In this document: positions 49,902 through 61,905 of the stretch, piece after piece
How positions within the stretch are numbered: the first letter of the stretch is position 1
Layout of the letters: each line of letters begins with the position of its first letter
Assembly (NCBI GenBank): GCA_003255025.1
Contig: QANY01013583.1
Span: 1,295,194-1,359,193, forward strand
Reading direction: 5' to 3'
Source: Datisca glomerata
Taxonomy: Eukaryota > Streptophyta > Magnoliopsida > Cucurbitales > Datiscaceae
Length of the DNA: 64,000 bases
The notes under the pieces: generated by a model
Database searches by the model: none
What the model was told of the DNA's origin: nothing
Seen by the model: only the letters and a program-made list of their open reading frames with translations
Position numbers and translations under genes: made by a program

Positions 49902-50363
49902 CATGGGAATCTTAAGGAGTTCCTAGATGATAGTGGCAAGAAGCTACAAGGCTATAGAAGAGGATGATTATCCTACCAGGGCTGAAAGAAAAATCATAAT
50001 CATTATTCACAAAGGAAACTGGAGTTAATGACCGTCAAACTTGGCCAGGAAAAACTTTTCCAGGACCGCTACTCTCCTAATAATGAATCTATGCTCTGCA
50101 AGAAATATATGACACCCACATTTGCTTCACTGGTAGATTTAAAAAGCTTTCATTAGCCTCACGCTTACACCCTTGTTATCTTCTACGTGAAGCGTATATA
50201 CCTGCAAATGAATAGAGTTTGATTAACATTGTCTGCATGCCCACCTTTAAGCAAATGTGAGTAGATGAACGGTTTCAATGGAACACCCACTAAGACGGTT
50301 GGAAGGTGTCATGGAAGCGAATCAGATGATGGAATTTTAGGTAGTAGACTCTAACAAGGTTAT
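49902..50363. other. Unassigned DNA between LTR pieces
   Basis: Less AT-rich than its surroundings and without a recognisable frame. It lies immediately outside the LTR edge at 49901. Confidence 0.4.
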
Positions 50364-52345
50364 TGTTGGCTTCGTAAACCAAATCAAGTGGTCGTAACGG
50401 AAGCATTACATGTACGATCAAATCGTTTGCAACAAAAAAATCTTAAAACTATTGTATATTTAACATATAGTTATATTAGTTTAACATAAATATAACAAAT
50501 TATCTTATGACAAATTTATGTGATTGATTCCCTAAACTTTTCAAGAAAGAGCCGGCTTCTCGAACTCTTCAAGAAAGATTTGGGTACTCAAACTCTTCAT
50601 GAGTGTTTCTTTGACTTATTAGACCTTTCCTTCTAGTCTTTGACACCAGATGTGTGGATGTGTGGGCATTTTATGAAACGAGGATTGATCACACACTTTT
50701 TTGAATCTCACTTTGATCTCAACACATGAGAAAGTAGGAATTTGCAGAAAAGAAAAGAACTTTGATCTAAGAAAATAAATTTTTCTCTCTCTGAGCCAAA
50801 ACGTTTCTCTAAGAGAGGTGGCTAGCGAATCTCAGGTCACATAGGGTTCTTAATGTGGTGTGATCATATTCTCATGTGATGAGAAGATAAACTTGAATCA
50901 ACTAATGACTCTATCCTATTTTTCTGATAAGATAATTTCCACTTTAATTGATCAAATAACTCTTATCTGATAAGTGATCATCTATCTCTAAAGGAGTTGG
51001 TCAGCCACTCACATGCCACGCGTGGTCCATAGTGTTGGTTTCATAAACCGAATAACGTGGTCGCAGCATAAACTAGTTCAAATTGTTAGCAACAAAAAGT
51101 TTTTTAAAACATATTATCTTTTTAATCTATAGACATTATCAATTACCTTATGAAAAATTTACGTGATAGATTCCTCAAAATCTTCAAGAACGGTATGGGT
51201 ACTCAAACTCTTGACAAATCTAGTTTCTTTGATTCCTCATATCTTCCACACGTAATCTCTAGAACTTAGAAGGGTGTATAGGCATTTTACGAAAATAGTG
51301 ATAGATCACAAACTCAATTTTTTGAATCCCACATGGATATCAACACATGAGAGAGTGAGAATAGAGAGAAGAGAACTTTTCTCTAAAATCAAAATTGTCA
51401 CTCTCTCTAAGAGCCGAAAATTTCTCTCTCCAAATCTTAAAATAAAAAATTGGACTTTTAAATTTCAAATTAAAAAATTGATAATTTTTATTTGATAAGT
51501 GCCCAATTCGCTCTATGGGGGAGGTGACTAGCCAATCACATGTCACACATGATCCTCTGTGTTGGTTTCGTAAACCAAATTAAGTGGTTTTGAGCATACA
51601 AGTCGATCGTTAGCAACATAAGTTTTCTTAATACTTATTCCATGTAAAATCTATAGTGTAATTTAACTTAATACAAGTATAATGATTTACCTTCTGACGA
51701 TTTTACATAATGGATTTCTCGAACTTGTTAAGAAAGTTTTGACTCCTCAAACTTTTCAAGAACGATCTGGGTACTTAAATTCTTCATGAATCTCATTTCT
51801 TAAAATTCTTCAGACTTCCACACCTACTCTCTGATATTAGATGAACAGATGTGTGGGGATTATACAAAATGGGGATTGATGACAAACTGACTTTTTTGAA
51901 TCTCACTTCGATATCAACACATGAGAGTGGAAATAGGGAGAAGAAAATTTTTCTCTAAGAATTAATTTTCTCTTACTCTTTAAGTGCCAAAAACTTTCTC
52001 TCACTCCAAATCTTAGAACAAAATTTTTTAGCACTTCTCCTTGATATTAATCATATTAAGAGAAAATCAAAATTAGATTTTTGAATTTTGAATTAAAAAA
52101 TAATCAAATAAACTAGTGACCACCTCCCCCTATGGAAGGTGACCGGTCATTGCCACGCCATACAAGGTACCATTTGTGAAGTGATCATCTTCTCTTATGT
52201 AGAGAAGATAAATTCAAATCAACTATTCATTCTATCTCATTTGTCAGACAAGATGATCTCTATTTTGAATGATCTCTTATCTGTAACCCTTATCTGATAA
52301 ATGACACCTCCCTTTAAGGGAGGTGGCCGACTAGTCACACGTCAC
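50364..52345 (+). repeat. Tandem array of three LTR-like units
   Basis: Units start at 50364, 51033 and 51560, each with tgttgg(c/t)ttcgtaaacc-like sequence and then aagtggt. In the same order each shows a cttcaagaa block, gtgtgggcatttta-like or related sequence, caacacatgaga and a tttctctctc run. Each ends in a gaggtg..tagc.a.tcacatg.ca segment. Unit lengths are about 669, 527 and 785 bases. The sequence resembles the LTR-like insert near 11.1 kb. Confidence 0.75.
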
Positions 52346-53243
52346 CACGCTCCCCATTGTGGCTTGATCTTTTCTTCATTCACAAGACTCTATAGAAAAG
52401 AAATCAAATGTCATAAAGAATAATTTCCTATTGTCGGTGTTGATAATATAGTCAACCATATTGTCTAATTCAATTTTAATAATCATAATATTTGACATCA
52501 CAATTAATTTCATAAATTAATTGGTAAGGTTATTTTCATGTAATGTGTGATAATAGATATGCCATTTTATCATTCTAAATTATTTAGCCTAATTCCAATA
52601 CTTTCACTTGTCCAACTAGTATTCACAGAGATGACATGTGAACCCGTAAACCTATAATTTTAATCTCCAATAAAATTGATGATTAATTAAACTCTTTAAT
52701 CAATATATCATTTTATTAATTTTAAAACTATTCTACTATAAACTTGAAATTACACTCTTGATATTATAAATATTAATTACTCAAAGAATTGAATAATCCA
52801 CGGTTATAATCATTACATATAAATAAATCCTTCATAGATAATTCATAATTAGATCTAGATAAATAATATGTTAATCTCTCTAATTACTTATGTCTCCTTG
52901 AATTCCATTGATTCTTTAAAAAATGATAAATTTATGATCTTATCATATTAAGATCATATATCGTTCAAGGCCTGAATCAATACTCAAAAAAGCTATTTAG
53001 TTGACTTCATAGTGAAAAAATAGATTTCATCTTGTAATTTAACATTCTCAGCTATTTACTTCATTATACTTTCAAGATACAAGTATTTAAGTTTGATGAG
53101 ATATATGAATATTAATTGAGTATTGATGCCTAAATTAGATTACTAGTGAAGCCTAAACCCTCTGGTGATCAATAGGCAAAGTTGAACATTTCTAGGTAGC
53201 CCACGTTGCGGCTAATTCCCGAGCCAATCAATAGGATATTATT
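52346..53243. other. AT-rich, LTR-like, no gene
   Basis: No coding signal. Near 52588-52605 the complement reads ggacaagtgaaagtattgga, similar to a copia polypurine tract and LTR start on the minus strand. Confidence 0.4.
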
Positions 53244-55073
53244 GGGGCTAACATCAACAATAGACGATTTTTAAGAAAAAATAAAAAGTAACCACCCAAA
53301 ATAATAAAAAAAACAAAATTTCGCGCCAAAAATCGTCACCCACAGGCGCCAATGAAATTTTTTGTATTTTTTGTCCATAAAGTTCATGTAATATATACTG
53401 TATATTTAAAATATATTATAAAAATTACACAGGTATGTATATTATACAATTTATTAAAATTTGGTCTAGTGGTGCGTGTGCGCACTTTCTCTCCATGTGA
53501 AATCGTGTTAGGGAGCTATTTTTGATGTTTTTTTACTTGTGACCATTTTTATGAATTTTGTAGAAGTTTGACTATTTATTAACATTACTAATATTAGAGG
53601 TAGACAATCCAGACCAAACCATGACATCTTCTAAAGTCGAGAAATACAAATGGACTTTAACTGGGCATAGGCTTGAAAACCTACACAAAATGAGCCACAA
53701 CCTGAAAAGCTCTCTAAATCCATCTACATCAAGGAATCTCCATACCCATCAAGGAAGATCTTTCTGTTGAAGCTTCCATGCTCCGAGGAAGCCAAGCCTT
53801 CTCTTCCAAGCATTTTTAGAGGAAAGCTCCACTGAAGCTACTTGGTGTAACAAAGACCTGCACACCATTCTCCCTAGCTCCCATTCTTTTCATGCTTTCC
53901 TTCGTTATTAAGTCCATGTTCTAGTTTAAGGGATAAACTCCTATACTGTAAATCCAATAATTAAGTCATAACAATTCAAATACGTAATTATTCAATCATT
54001 TTTTGAGTTTTAATCTTTGTGCGTGTTCTTACGAGCCCAGTTCAAAACCCATTCTGACGGCATGTTGTACTAGCCTATCTCGAAAACCCCCTTACATTTC
54101 AGCTACTTACTGGGGAGTTAAGTCGTGCATCCTGCAGTGGCCTTGTGATCTAGATGTACCAAATTCAATCAAATTGAAGCACAATCATCCTTCCAATCCA
54201 GGGCCAGACTTTACTGTTAAGGACTTTAACAATTATAATATTCCACAAAATCCATAAACTCCACAAAATCCATGAAATGCAAATCAATCAACTGGCATTA
54301 CACTATTCTTCTTCTTCAATCTAAAAAAAATTGAAGTTTAAAAATATTCTTGTGCTAAAATCTTCCTCCAAGCCATATCGATAAAACTCCTACAACTCCC
54401 ATGCTACCCATGCTCATCCATGCCCAAGTTCAGTGCTAACACGCAGGAAAAAAAGGGAGTAGAAAGCTTACCCGATCAGCGGCAATAGAGAGGCGAGAGG
54501 GAGGCCGTGACAAAGAAGATGTAAAAGTGAAAGAGAGTTAAAAAATGACTTAGGATTGAATGAGGAAAACATCAATGGAAAGTCATGATGATTATTATGC
54601 AGAGTCAATTTTCTTTCCTATAGACTCAATTTATCTGAGCTCTATATGGACTTGACACTTTTCCAAGCTTCCTACACCAATAATAAATAGTCAACTTCTG
54701 AAAAAAATCATAAAAAATGGTGAGAAGTAAAAAAAATATAAAAAATAACCCTTGATTTTAAGAAAAACGGAATTTCACACGGAGAGAAAGTTCGCACGCA
54801 TGCGCATCATTGCATTAAATTTTAATAGTTAATAGAATATAAACAGTATAAACCATATATACCTATGCAAATTTTACAGTATATTTTACACGTACAGTAA
54901 ATATTACATACACTTTGTGGATAAAAATTCAAAACTTCGCTGGGGCGCGTGGGTGATGGTTTTTGGCGTGAAATTTTGATTTTTTTAATTTGAGTGGCTA
55001 TTTTTTATTTTTATTTCATCTTGAGCTATTTTTTTTTATTTTTTTAGAAATGATCTATTCTTAACGATGGCCC
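53244..55073. mobile_element. DNA transposon with about 350-bp terminal inverted repeats
   Basis: The left arm (53244-53595) and the right arm (about 54680-55073) are inverted copies. They share the outer ggggct...aatagac/gatctatt...ggccc ends, the cgccaaaaat..tcacccac block, gtatatatt-like AT runs and the tttctctcc.tgtgaaat segment. Long inverted repeats are typical of Mutator-like elements or foldback elements. The 1.1-kb interior has no transposase. No clear 9-bp target duplication was seen (gatattatt versus taaatattt), so the class is not proven. Confidence 0.7.
53596..54679. other. Interior of the long-TIR element
   Basis: More balanced in base composition than the arms, with gene-like stretches near 53620-53930 and 54000-54260. 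The 84-codon frame at 54003-54257 (+) has no motif I recognise. It could be captured host sequence, but I cannot identify a source. Confidence 0.4.
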
Positions 55074-55230
55074 TAAATATTTTCCATTTATGTTCCAGGT
55101 CTAAGCATAATGTGTCTGTATTTCTTTGTATAATATGGATTTGTGTGAATGGACATATTGTAGGGTTCTTATGCTTACACATACTATACAAATTATCTCC
55201 CATGTTTAATCGCAGACTATCATTTTGTAG

Positions 55231-55460
55231 GTCGTGGATAAGCTTTTAAAGAGGCGGAAAGAAACAGAGTGGTGAGTTTGTTGATCTTTTGCATGGGTAA
55301 ATTAGGTTATATTTACTTAGTTAACAATGCTGATTTGTGCTGTAATTGAATTATGTTTAGGTTCATTGAGGGAGACTTTTCTCCATATTTAGAGAGAATT
55401 CGGCAACCTTATGTGTGGGGTGGAGAACCTGAGTTAATAAAGATTTCTCATGTCTTCAGC
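55231..55460 (+). pseudogene. OTU-type cysteine protease gene fragment, two exons
   Basis: Exon A (55231-55271) encodes VVDKLLKRRKETE. A GT...AG intron (55272-55360) follows, and exon B starts at 55361. The split codon gives Trp, and the join reads ETEW then FIEGDFSPYLERIRQPYVWG and GEPELIKISHV. This matches the middle of plant OTU-domain deubiquitinases, whose usual wording is FIEGDF...YV..I..P.VWGGEPEL..ASHVL. The catalytic Asp-Gly-x-Cys segment upstream and the catalytic His region downstream are absent. After ISHV the frame departs from the family. It sits between the long-TIR element and a CACTA right end, so it is either a transposon-captured fragment or the remains of a broken gene. 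Confidence 0.8.
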
Positions 55461-55564
55461 AGGCTTGTGGAAGGGATTATAAACGTGCAGAACCACCCAT
55501 ATTCTTTTAGAAGGTTAAACCTTTACCGGAAACAAAGAAAACCTTTCAGCAATGACTTTGCTTC

Positions 55565-55778
55565 ATCGCTAAAACCTTCTCCGATTCTTTGTTATTCGTT
55601 TATTAATAATTTTCATCGTCGTTGAAAATTTTTAACGATGAAACACATGCTTCGTTGGTAAAAAGAATTACCGAGCACCTTTATTGACGACTGTTCCGTC
55701 GCCAAAAAGATTTGTTGACGAAAATGTGCCTTTAACCGATGAAAATCTCTGTCGCTGGTTAGCGAGTTTCTTGTAGTG
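55565..55778. mobile_element. CACTA transposon right end
   Basis: The sequence ends gagtttcttgtagtg at 55778. The preceding 200 bases hold copies of a cgacgaaaa/ttcgtcg..aaaa-type subterminal motif in both orientations. No left CACTA end was found in the region upstream, so the element's extent, and whether it includes the OTU exons, is open. Confidence 0.6.
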
Positions 55779-57470
55779 ACGGCTCTCTCCATGAAGAATC
55801 AAACAATACCGATACATAGACAACTCTGAATAAATAACACAACACCATGCTCCTTAGAACCTTTTTCTTCAAGTCATTCAACAAGGATTTCATGCATAGA
55901 AAATTTGAGACTAAAGTCATCTCGATATGGACGGTGTAACTTTGGAGTTTTTGGAGCGAATGGATCATCGCACGCGCAATCCATCTTCCGAAAGTCATAA
56001 CTTTAGACTCGAGTTGACTCACGAGACTTGTAAGATATTAAATCGAAACACGTTCAGAGATCTACATAAATCATAAGGATTACTGGTTTCAGGCTAAAAA
56101 AAGGCCATTTTAGGTACTTTCGAAGGCACAGAAACTCTTTTCACAAGTTATGGATATTTTTATAATTTTTCATTTCTTTAATGTTTAGGGTTTTCTGAGA
56201 CATTTTTAATATCTTTTGTTTAGGGGTTTTTGGCAGTTTTGGATGATATTGTTGGAGATGTTTTCTCTATAATTCTAATTTTTGGTATTTTGTGATTTAT
56301 CAAAATTGCTGCCTAAATCCTGGTAATCTCACAATTTAACAGGTTTAAGAAGATCAAATTACTGACAATCGTATGTGATTCAACAGTTTTTTATTTTGTT
56401 AGGTTTTCTTGAAGCTTCTGCTACATCACATCTCTACCCATATATACCTCTCATTAGATTTCTTTCTCATGATTAATATGGTAGCCTGAGGCAGTAGAGC
56501 CAACATACCTCTCATTAGCTTTCTTACCATGTACTTGCTTAACATGGAAATCCTTGTGCGTTTTCCATCAAGCCCAACTAAAAAGTATAAATTTATTACG
56601 TATCCAACATAATAGCTTTATGTGGAATTCGTAGAAAATTCTAATAGCATGTTGGCTCAATATATCAAACACTCTATTAGGGTCACAACAAAAGTTCAGA
56701 CCAACTGTTCCTAAAACCCTTATACAGACATGTTAACTGCGACTCCTAAACAATATAAAGTACCATCTTATAGAAACCTCATGGGTGCTTCGGGCCAAAC
56801 TTATGCAATCCTTTAATCCCAATGAAAGCCACAGTATTTTAGCCCAATCTTATACATCATGCTTCACCATCATCCATACTTATTTTCATCAACACATCAT
56901 GCTTTCAGTCAATGAGTACTTGATGGTTTGATCAAGAAAGAGAATCTAATGCAAAAAAAAAAAAAAAGATCCCTGCAAAGATACTAACACTGTGAAATCG
57001 GCAGTATTCTTCTCAATTAAATGATGCTTATTAAATCTCAAGAAGCTTTTGCTACATTTTCCTACATGGCCCATTCAAGAAACTTCATCTCACACAAGCC
57101 AGCACATGCAATGTTCAAGTCATGAAGCCAAACAACCATACATGCACAATTATTCTAGCAAGAAAGACGAAGTCATGCACCAATAGGGGGCCGCACATCA
57201 ATCTAGTGTCAACGCAAAACTAGTCTTGATACATCATTACCTCATTGATGCAGCACATCACCACACATTCATTGGCATACAGGGAAACCGATAAAGAACT
57301 CATTCAAATCGAATTATGCTTCATCGACTGCATCGAACCTCAAGATATTTTCCTACATTAATCTTCTACGTGGTTGATGCAAGAAATCTCTCCTACCCAG
57401 GCAAGCGTGTGTCTAAGAACTCAAAAGGGGCAATCAAGCAAGCACACTTCTTCTATTCAATATGGACAAA
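55779..57470. other. Noncoding DNA, no gene recognised
   Basis: A short oligo-A run lies near 56951. A 'cctctcattag.tttctt' block occurs twice near 56449 and 56511. Just before 57476 the sequence resembles LTR or 5' UTR DNA, consistent with the copia insertion into an older element. Confidence 0.4.
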
Positions 57471-57475
57471 TTTCC

Positions 57476-57708
57476 TATTGAATAAACATTAAATGTCATT
57501 TTTAGTGGGTTTTAAATTTAGGAGTTAGGAAACATAAAAGGTCAAGAGTCTTTGTAGATGAAAGGCCAATGGATGATAGATTTAATTATTTTTCAGTTTT
57601 TTTTGGAAGAGTAGAGTCTATATAAAAGCCTTGGTGATTTCATTTGAAAATAGAACTAAGAGGAATACAAAAGTTAAAGTATTACAAGTGAGTTTATTTG
57701 AGTTCTCA
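57476..57708 (+). repeat. 5' LTR of the 57.5-63.4 kb copia element
   Basis: Starts tattgaataaac and ends gttctca. A TATA box, ctatataaaag, lies at 57619-57627. Confidence 0.9.
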
Positions 57709-57711
57709 ACT

Positions 57712-57723
57712 TGGTATCAGAGC
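57712..57723 (+). promoter_or_regulatory. Primer binding site, initiator-Met tRNA
   Basis: tggtatcagagc begins three bases after the 5' LTR. The gag start codon follows at 57726. Confidence 0.9.
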
Positions 57724-57725
57724 CA

Positions 57726-58418
57726 ATGGCGAATGTGACGGGTCAAATGCCGTTACCACGACTAACGAAGGCGAACTACGAGAACTGGAGCATTCAAATG
57801 AAAGCTCTTCTCGACTCTCAAGATGCATGGGAGGTGGTCGAAGAAGGGTTCGAAGAACCAACAAATACCACGGGATATACGGCGGCTCAAAACAAGGCGT
57901 TGAAAGAGGCGCGAGCGAAGGATAAGACGGCATTATACATGTTGTTCCGAGCCGTTGATGAGTCAGGCTTTGAGAAGATTTCCGGTGCAACTACTTCAAA
58001 AGAAGCATGGGACATTTTAGGAAAAGTGTTCAAAGGAGCCGACCGAGTCAAGCAAGTGCGTCTCCAAACTCTTCGTGGCGAGTTGGAGAGCATGAAGATG
58101 AAGGAGTCGGAAAGTGTATCTGACTACATCACGCGTGTACAAGCCGTGGTGAACCAACTCATTCGTAATGGCAAAGCGTTAACCGATGCACGAGTTGTGG
58201 AGAAGATTTTGAGATCATTAACCGACAATTTTAAGAATGTTGTGTGCGCAATAGAAGAGTCAAAGGACCTTGCGACGCTCACAGTCGACGAGCTTGCCGG
58301 TTCTCTCGAGGCACACGAACAACGTAAGAAGAAAAAAAAGGAGGAGACACTCGAGCAAGCACTTCAAACCAAGGCGTCAATTAAAGACGAAAAGGTATTC
58401 TATTCTCAAAATTTCTAA
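57726..58418 (+). CDS. Copia Gag, N-terminal part, ended by a premature stop
   Basis: An open frame of 230 codons from the first ATG after the primer site. It would be the capsid-like structural protein that packages element RNA in cytoplasmic particles. The start reads MANVTGQMPLPRL then ANYENWSIQMKALLDSQDAW, the conserved beginning of plant copia gag, followed by the helical UBN2-type region (for example ESVSDYITRVQAVVNQLI). It stops at TAA 58416-58418. The same frame continues beyond the stop with RGRGRG and zinc knuckles, so the stop is a nonsense change rather than the natural end. Confidence 0.85.
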   Translation: MANVTGQMPLPRLTKANYENWSIQMKALLDSQDAWEVVEEGFEEPTNTTGYTAAQNKALKEARAKDKTALYMLFRAVDESGFEKISGATTSKEAWDILGKVFKGADRVKQVRLQTLRGELESMKMKESESVSDYITRVQAVVNQLIRNGKALTDARVVEKILRSLTDNFKNVVCAIEESKDLATLTVDELAGSLEAHEQRKKKKKEETLEQALQTKASIKDEKVFYSQNF

Positions 58419-60245
58419 TGTAGAGGGCGTGGCCGTGGAAGTTGTGAAAATGGTCGCGATGGTCAAGGCAGCAGTCATGAGAGGTACTATAAGGAGAAGG
58501 GACAGTCGAGCCAACCAAATTGGCGTGGAAGAGGACGCGGTCGAGGAAGAGGCGGCCGGTCGAGCTATTCCAACATCGAGTGCTACAAGTGTTACAAGTA
58601 TGGTCACTATGCGAAGGATTGCAACTCCGACAAATGTTATAATTGTGGTAACATGGGGTATTTTGCAAAAGATTGTCGAGCCGATAAAAAGGTGGAAGAA
58701 ACAACTAACCTAGTCTTGGAAGACGAAGCGAATGAAGGCATTCTCTTGATGGCTCAAAATGAAGTCAACATCAACAATGACACTCTGTGGTACCTCGACT
58801 CGGGGGCAAGCAACCATATGTGCGGTCACGAGTACCTATTCAAAGAGATGCAAAAAATTGAAGACGGTCATGTGTCATTTGGAGATGCATCAAAGGTGGA
58901 GGTCAAAGGCCGAGGTACGGTTTGTTACTTACAAAAGGATGGCTTAATAGGGTCAATCCAAGATGTTTATTATGTACCAGACCTCAACACCAACATTTTG
59001 AGTATGGGGCAACTCACGGAGAAAGGTTACTCGCTACTTTTAAAAGACTGAGTACTTCACTTGAAGGACAAGCAAGGGCGTCTGGTTGCTCTAGTCGAGA
59101 TGGGAAGACATCGGATGTACAAACTGAGTTTGAGAAGCGTGCGAGAAAAATGTTTGCGAGTCAACGTAGAAGACAAGGCGTCGCTGTGGCATCTCCGCTT
59201 TGGTCACCTACATCAAGGTGGTCTAAAAGAGTTAGCAAAGAAGAACATGGTGCACGGGCTGCCGGACATGGACTATGAGGGTAAATTTTGTGAAGAATGT
59301 GTGCTTGGCAAGTAAGCGAGAACCTCGTTTCAAAAGAAGGCAGAATATCGAGCTAAACATACTCTCGAGTTGATTCATACTGACATATGTGGACCAATCG
59401 CCCCTGAATCTTTCAGTGGTAAAAGGTATTTCATTACCTTTATCGATGATTTCTCACGGAAAACTTGGGTTTATTTTCTGAAAGAAAAATCCGAGGCATT
59501 CGAGGTGTTCAAAAAGTTCAAAGTGATGGTGGAGAAGGCAGCTGGTAGGCACATCAAAGTCGTACGATCCGATAGAGGTGGCGGGTATACTTCAACTGCT
59601 TTCATGGAATATTGCGAGGAGCAAGGCATAAGGAGATTTCTAACCGCACCATACTCTCCTTAATAAAACGGTGGGGCCGAGAGGAAGATCCAGACTATTC
59701 TTGACATGGTTCGATCAATGCTCAAGAGCAAGAAGCTGCTGAAAGCATTCTGGGCAGAAGCCGTGCAATGTTCCATCTATGTACAAAATCGATGTCAACA
59801 TGTGAAGTTAGATGATCAAACACCACAAGGGGCATGGAGCGGACAACAGCTGACAGTTTCTCATCTCAAAGTGTTTGGTAGTGTAGCTTATGCACACGTA
59901 CCGGATCAACGAAGAATGAAGCTCGAAGACAAAAGCAAAAGGTATATTTTAATTGGGTATGATGAGAAGACAAAAGGGTACAAGCTACTCGACCCAATAA
60001 GCAAGAAGGTGATGGTGAGTCGTGATGTGCGAGTAAATGAAGCAAGCGAGTGGGACTGGAACAATTCGACGGAGGTTATCATCGAAGTTGGAGAATCATC
60101 AGTCGTTGCACCAACAAGTATACCAACAAACTCTGAAACTACCGATGATGAAGATGAACCACGTCAACCAAAAATGCAAAGTTTGCAAGATTTGTATGAC
60201 TCGACAAATGAGGTACACCTTGTATGTCTTTTGGCAGATGCTTAA
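58419..60245 (+). pseudogene. Copia gag end, protease and integrase (first copy)
   Basis: This continues the gag frame without a frameshift as far as 60245, broken only by stops at 59049, 59313, 59661 and 60243. Two zinc knuckles occur ([14 protein letters not shown] and [14 protein letters not shown], the second with His replaced by Tyr) at about 58582-58675. The protease has [11 protein letters not shown] near 58790. The pre-integrase zinc region reads LWHLRFGHLHQGGLKELAKK, then CEECVLGK. The integrase core has HTDICGP, FIDDFSRKTWVYF and VRSDRGGGY, where Gly has replaced the expected Glu-containing motif. Several stops fit CAA to TAA changes. Confidence 0.9.
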
Positions 60246-60910
60246 AATATCAGCTTTGAAGAGGCGATGCGAGACAAGAAGTGGCAAACTGCCATGAACG
60301 AGGAGATTAAGCGATTGACCGCAATAACACATGTGAGCTAGCAGAATTGCCGAAAGGCAGTCAGCCTATTGGTGTGAAGTGGGTGTTCAAGAAAAAGATG
60401 AATGCTCAAGGCGAGATAGAACGGTACAAGGCCAGACTTGTTGTGAAAGGATACAAGCAAAAGATAGGAATCGACTATGACAAGGTGTTTGCTCTTGTTG
60501 CAAGAATGAAGACAATCCGATTACTCATTTCACAAGCTGCTCAATTTAAATGGCCAATATTTCAAATGGATGTCAAGTCGGCATTCTTGAATGGTGTGCT
60601 CGAAGAAGATGTCTACATCGAACAACCACCCGGGTACATGAAAGTTCGAGAAGAGAAGAATGTGCTAAAATTGAAGAAGGCGCTTTACGGGTTGAAGCAA
60701 GAACCGCGGGCATGGAATACACGTATCGATACATATTTTAAGGAGAACGGGTTCAAGCAATGTCCCTACGAGCATGCCCTTTACGCAAAGAAGAATGGAG
60801 GTAACGTGTTATTTGTTGCTCTTTATGTCGATGACCTCATTTTTATGGCAAACAATGATGAGATGATAGAAGAGTTTAAGGTACAATGACACGGGAATTT
60901 GAGATGACAG
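60246..60910 (+). pseudogene. Copia reverse transcriptase, first copy
   Basis: After a frameshift near 60310-60345 the frame reads GVKWVFKKKMNAQGEIERYK, then FQMDVKSAFLNGVLEEDVYI, ALYGLKQEPRAW and LYVDDLIFMANND. These are the fingers and palm of a copia reverse transcriptase with its catalytic YVDD. A one-base loss near 60882 (aaggtacaatg against aaggttacaatg in the second copy) stops the frame at FKVQ. The catalytic motifs are otherwise preserved. Confidence 0.9.
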
Positions 60911-61905
60911 ATAGAGGTGGCGAGTATACTTCGACGGCTTTCATGGAGTATTGCGAGGAGCAAGGCATAAGAAGATTTCTAACTGCACCATACTCTCATC
61001 AACAAAACGGTGTGGCCGAGAGGAAGAACCAGACTATTCTCGACATGGTTCGATCAATGCTCAAGAGCAAGAAGATGCCGAAGGAATTCTGGGCAGAAGC
61101 CGTGCAATGTTCCATCTATGTACAAAATCGATGTCTACATGTGAAGTTAGATGATCAAACACTACAAGAGGCATGGAGCGGACAAAAGATGACAGTTTCT
61201 CATCTCAAAGTATTCGGTAGTGTGGCTTATGCACACGTACCGAATCAACGAAGAATGAAGCTCGAAGACAAAAGCAAAAGGTATATTTTTATTAGGTATG
61301 ATGAGAAGACAAAAGGGTACAAGCTACTCGACCCGATAAGCAAGAAGGTGATGGTGAGTCGTGATGTGCGAGTAAATGAAGCAAGCGAGTGGGACTGGAA
61401 CAATTCGACGGAGGTTATCATCGAAGTTGGAGAATCATCAGTCGTTGCACCAACAAGTATACCAACAAACTCTGAAACTACCGATGATGAAGATGAACCA
61501 CAACAACCAAAAATGTGAAGTTTACAAGATTTGTATGATGCGACAAATGAGGTACACCTTGTATGTCTTTTGGAAGATGCTGAAAATATCAGCTTTGAAG
61601 AGGCGGTGCGAGACAAGAAATGGAAAACTGCCATGAAGGAGGAGATTAAGGCGATTGACCGCAACAACACATGGGAGCTAGCAGAATTGCCGAAAGGCAG
61701 TTAGCCTATTGGTGTGAAATGGGTGTTCAAGAAAAAGATGAATGCTCAAGGTGAGATAGAACGGTACAAGGAGAGACTTGTTGCGAAGGGATACAATAAA
61801 AAGATAGGAATCGACTATGACGAGGTGCTTGCTCCTGTTGCAAGAATGGAGACAATCCGATTACTCATTTCACAAGCTGCTTAATTCAAATGGCAAATAT
61901 TTCAA
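60911..61905 (+). pseudogene. Integrase C-terminal half and RT start, second copy
   Basis: This copy keeps the expected GGEY glutamate and the LTAPYSHQQNGVAERKNQTI block, which in the first copy is damaged to GGGY and a double stop. Stops occur at 61516, 61702 and 61882. In the other copy the corresponding codons are CAA, CAG and CAA, so each nonsense change arose after duplication. RT begins at the KEEIKAIDRNNTWELAELPK region near 61640. Confidence 0.9.

Noticed and set aside
56390..56720. Possible transposase gene on the minus strand
   Set aside because: Partial translations looked protein-like but no consistent family motif or frame could be followed.
61245..61670. Minus-strand frame of 141 codons
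   Set aside because: It is antisense to the second copy of the copia integrase region.
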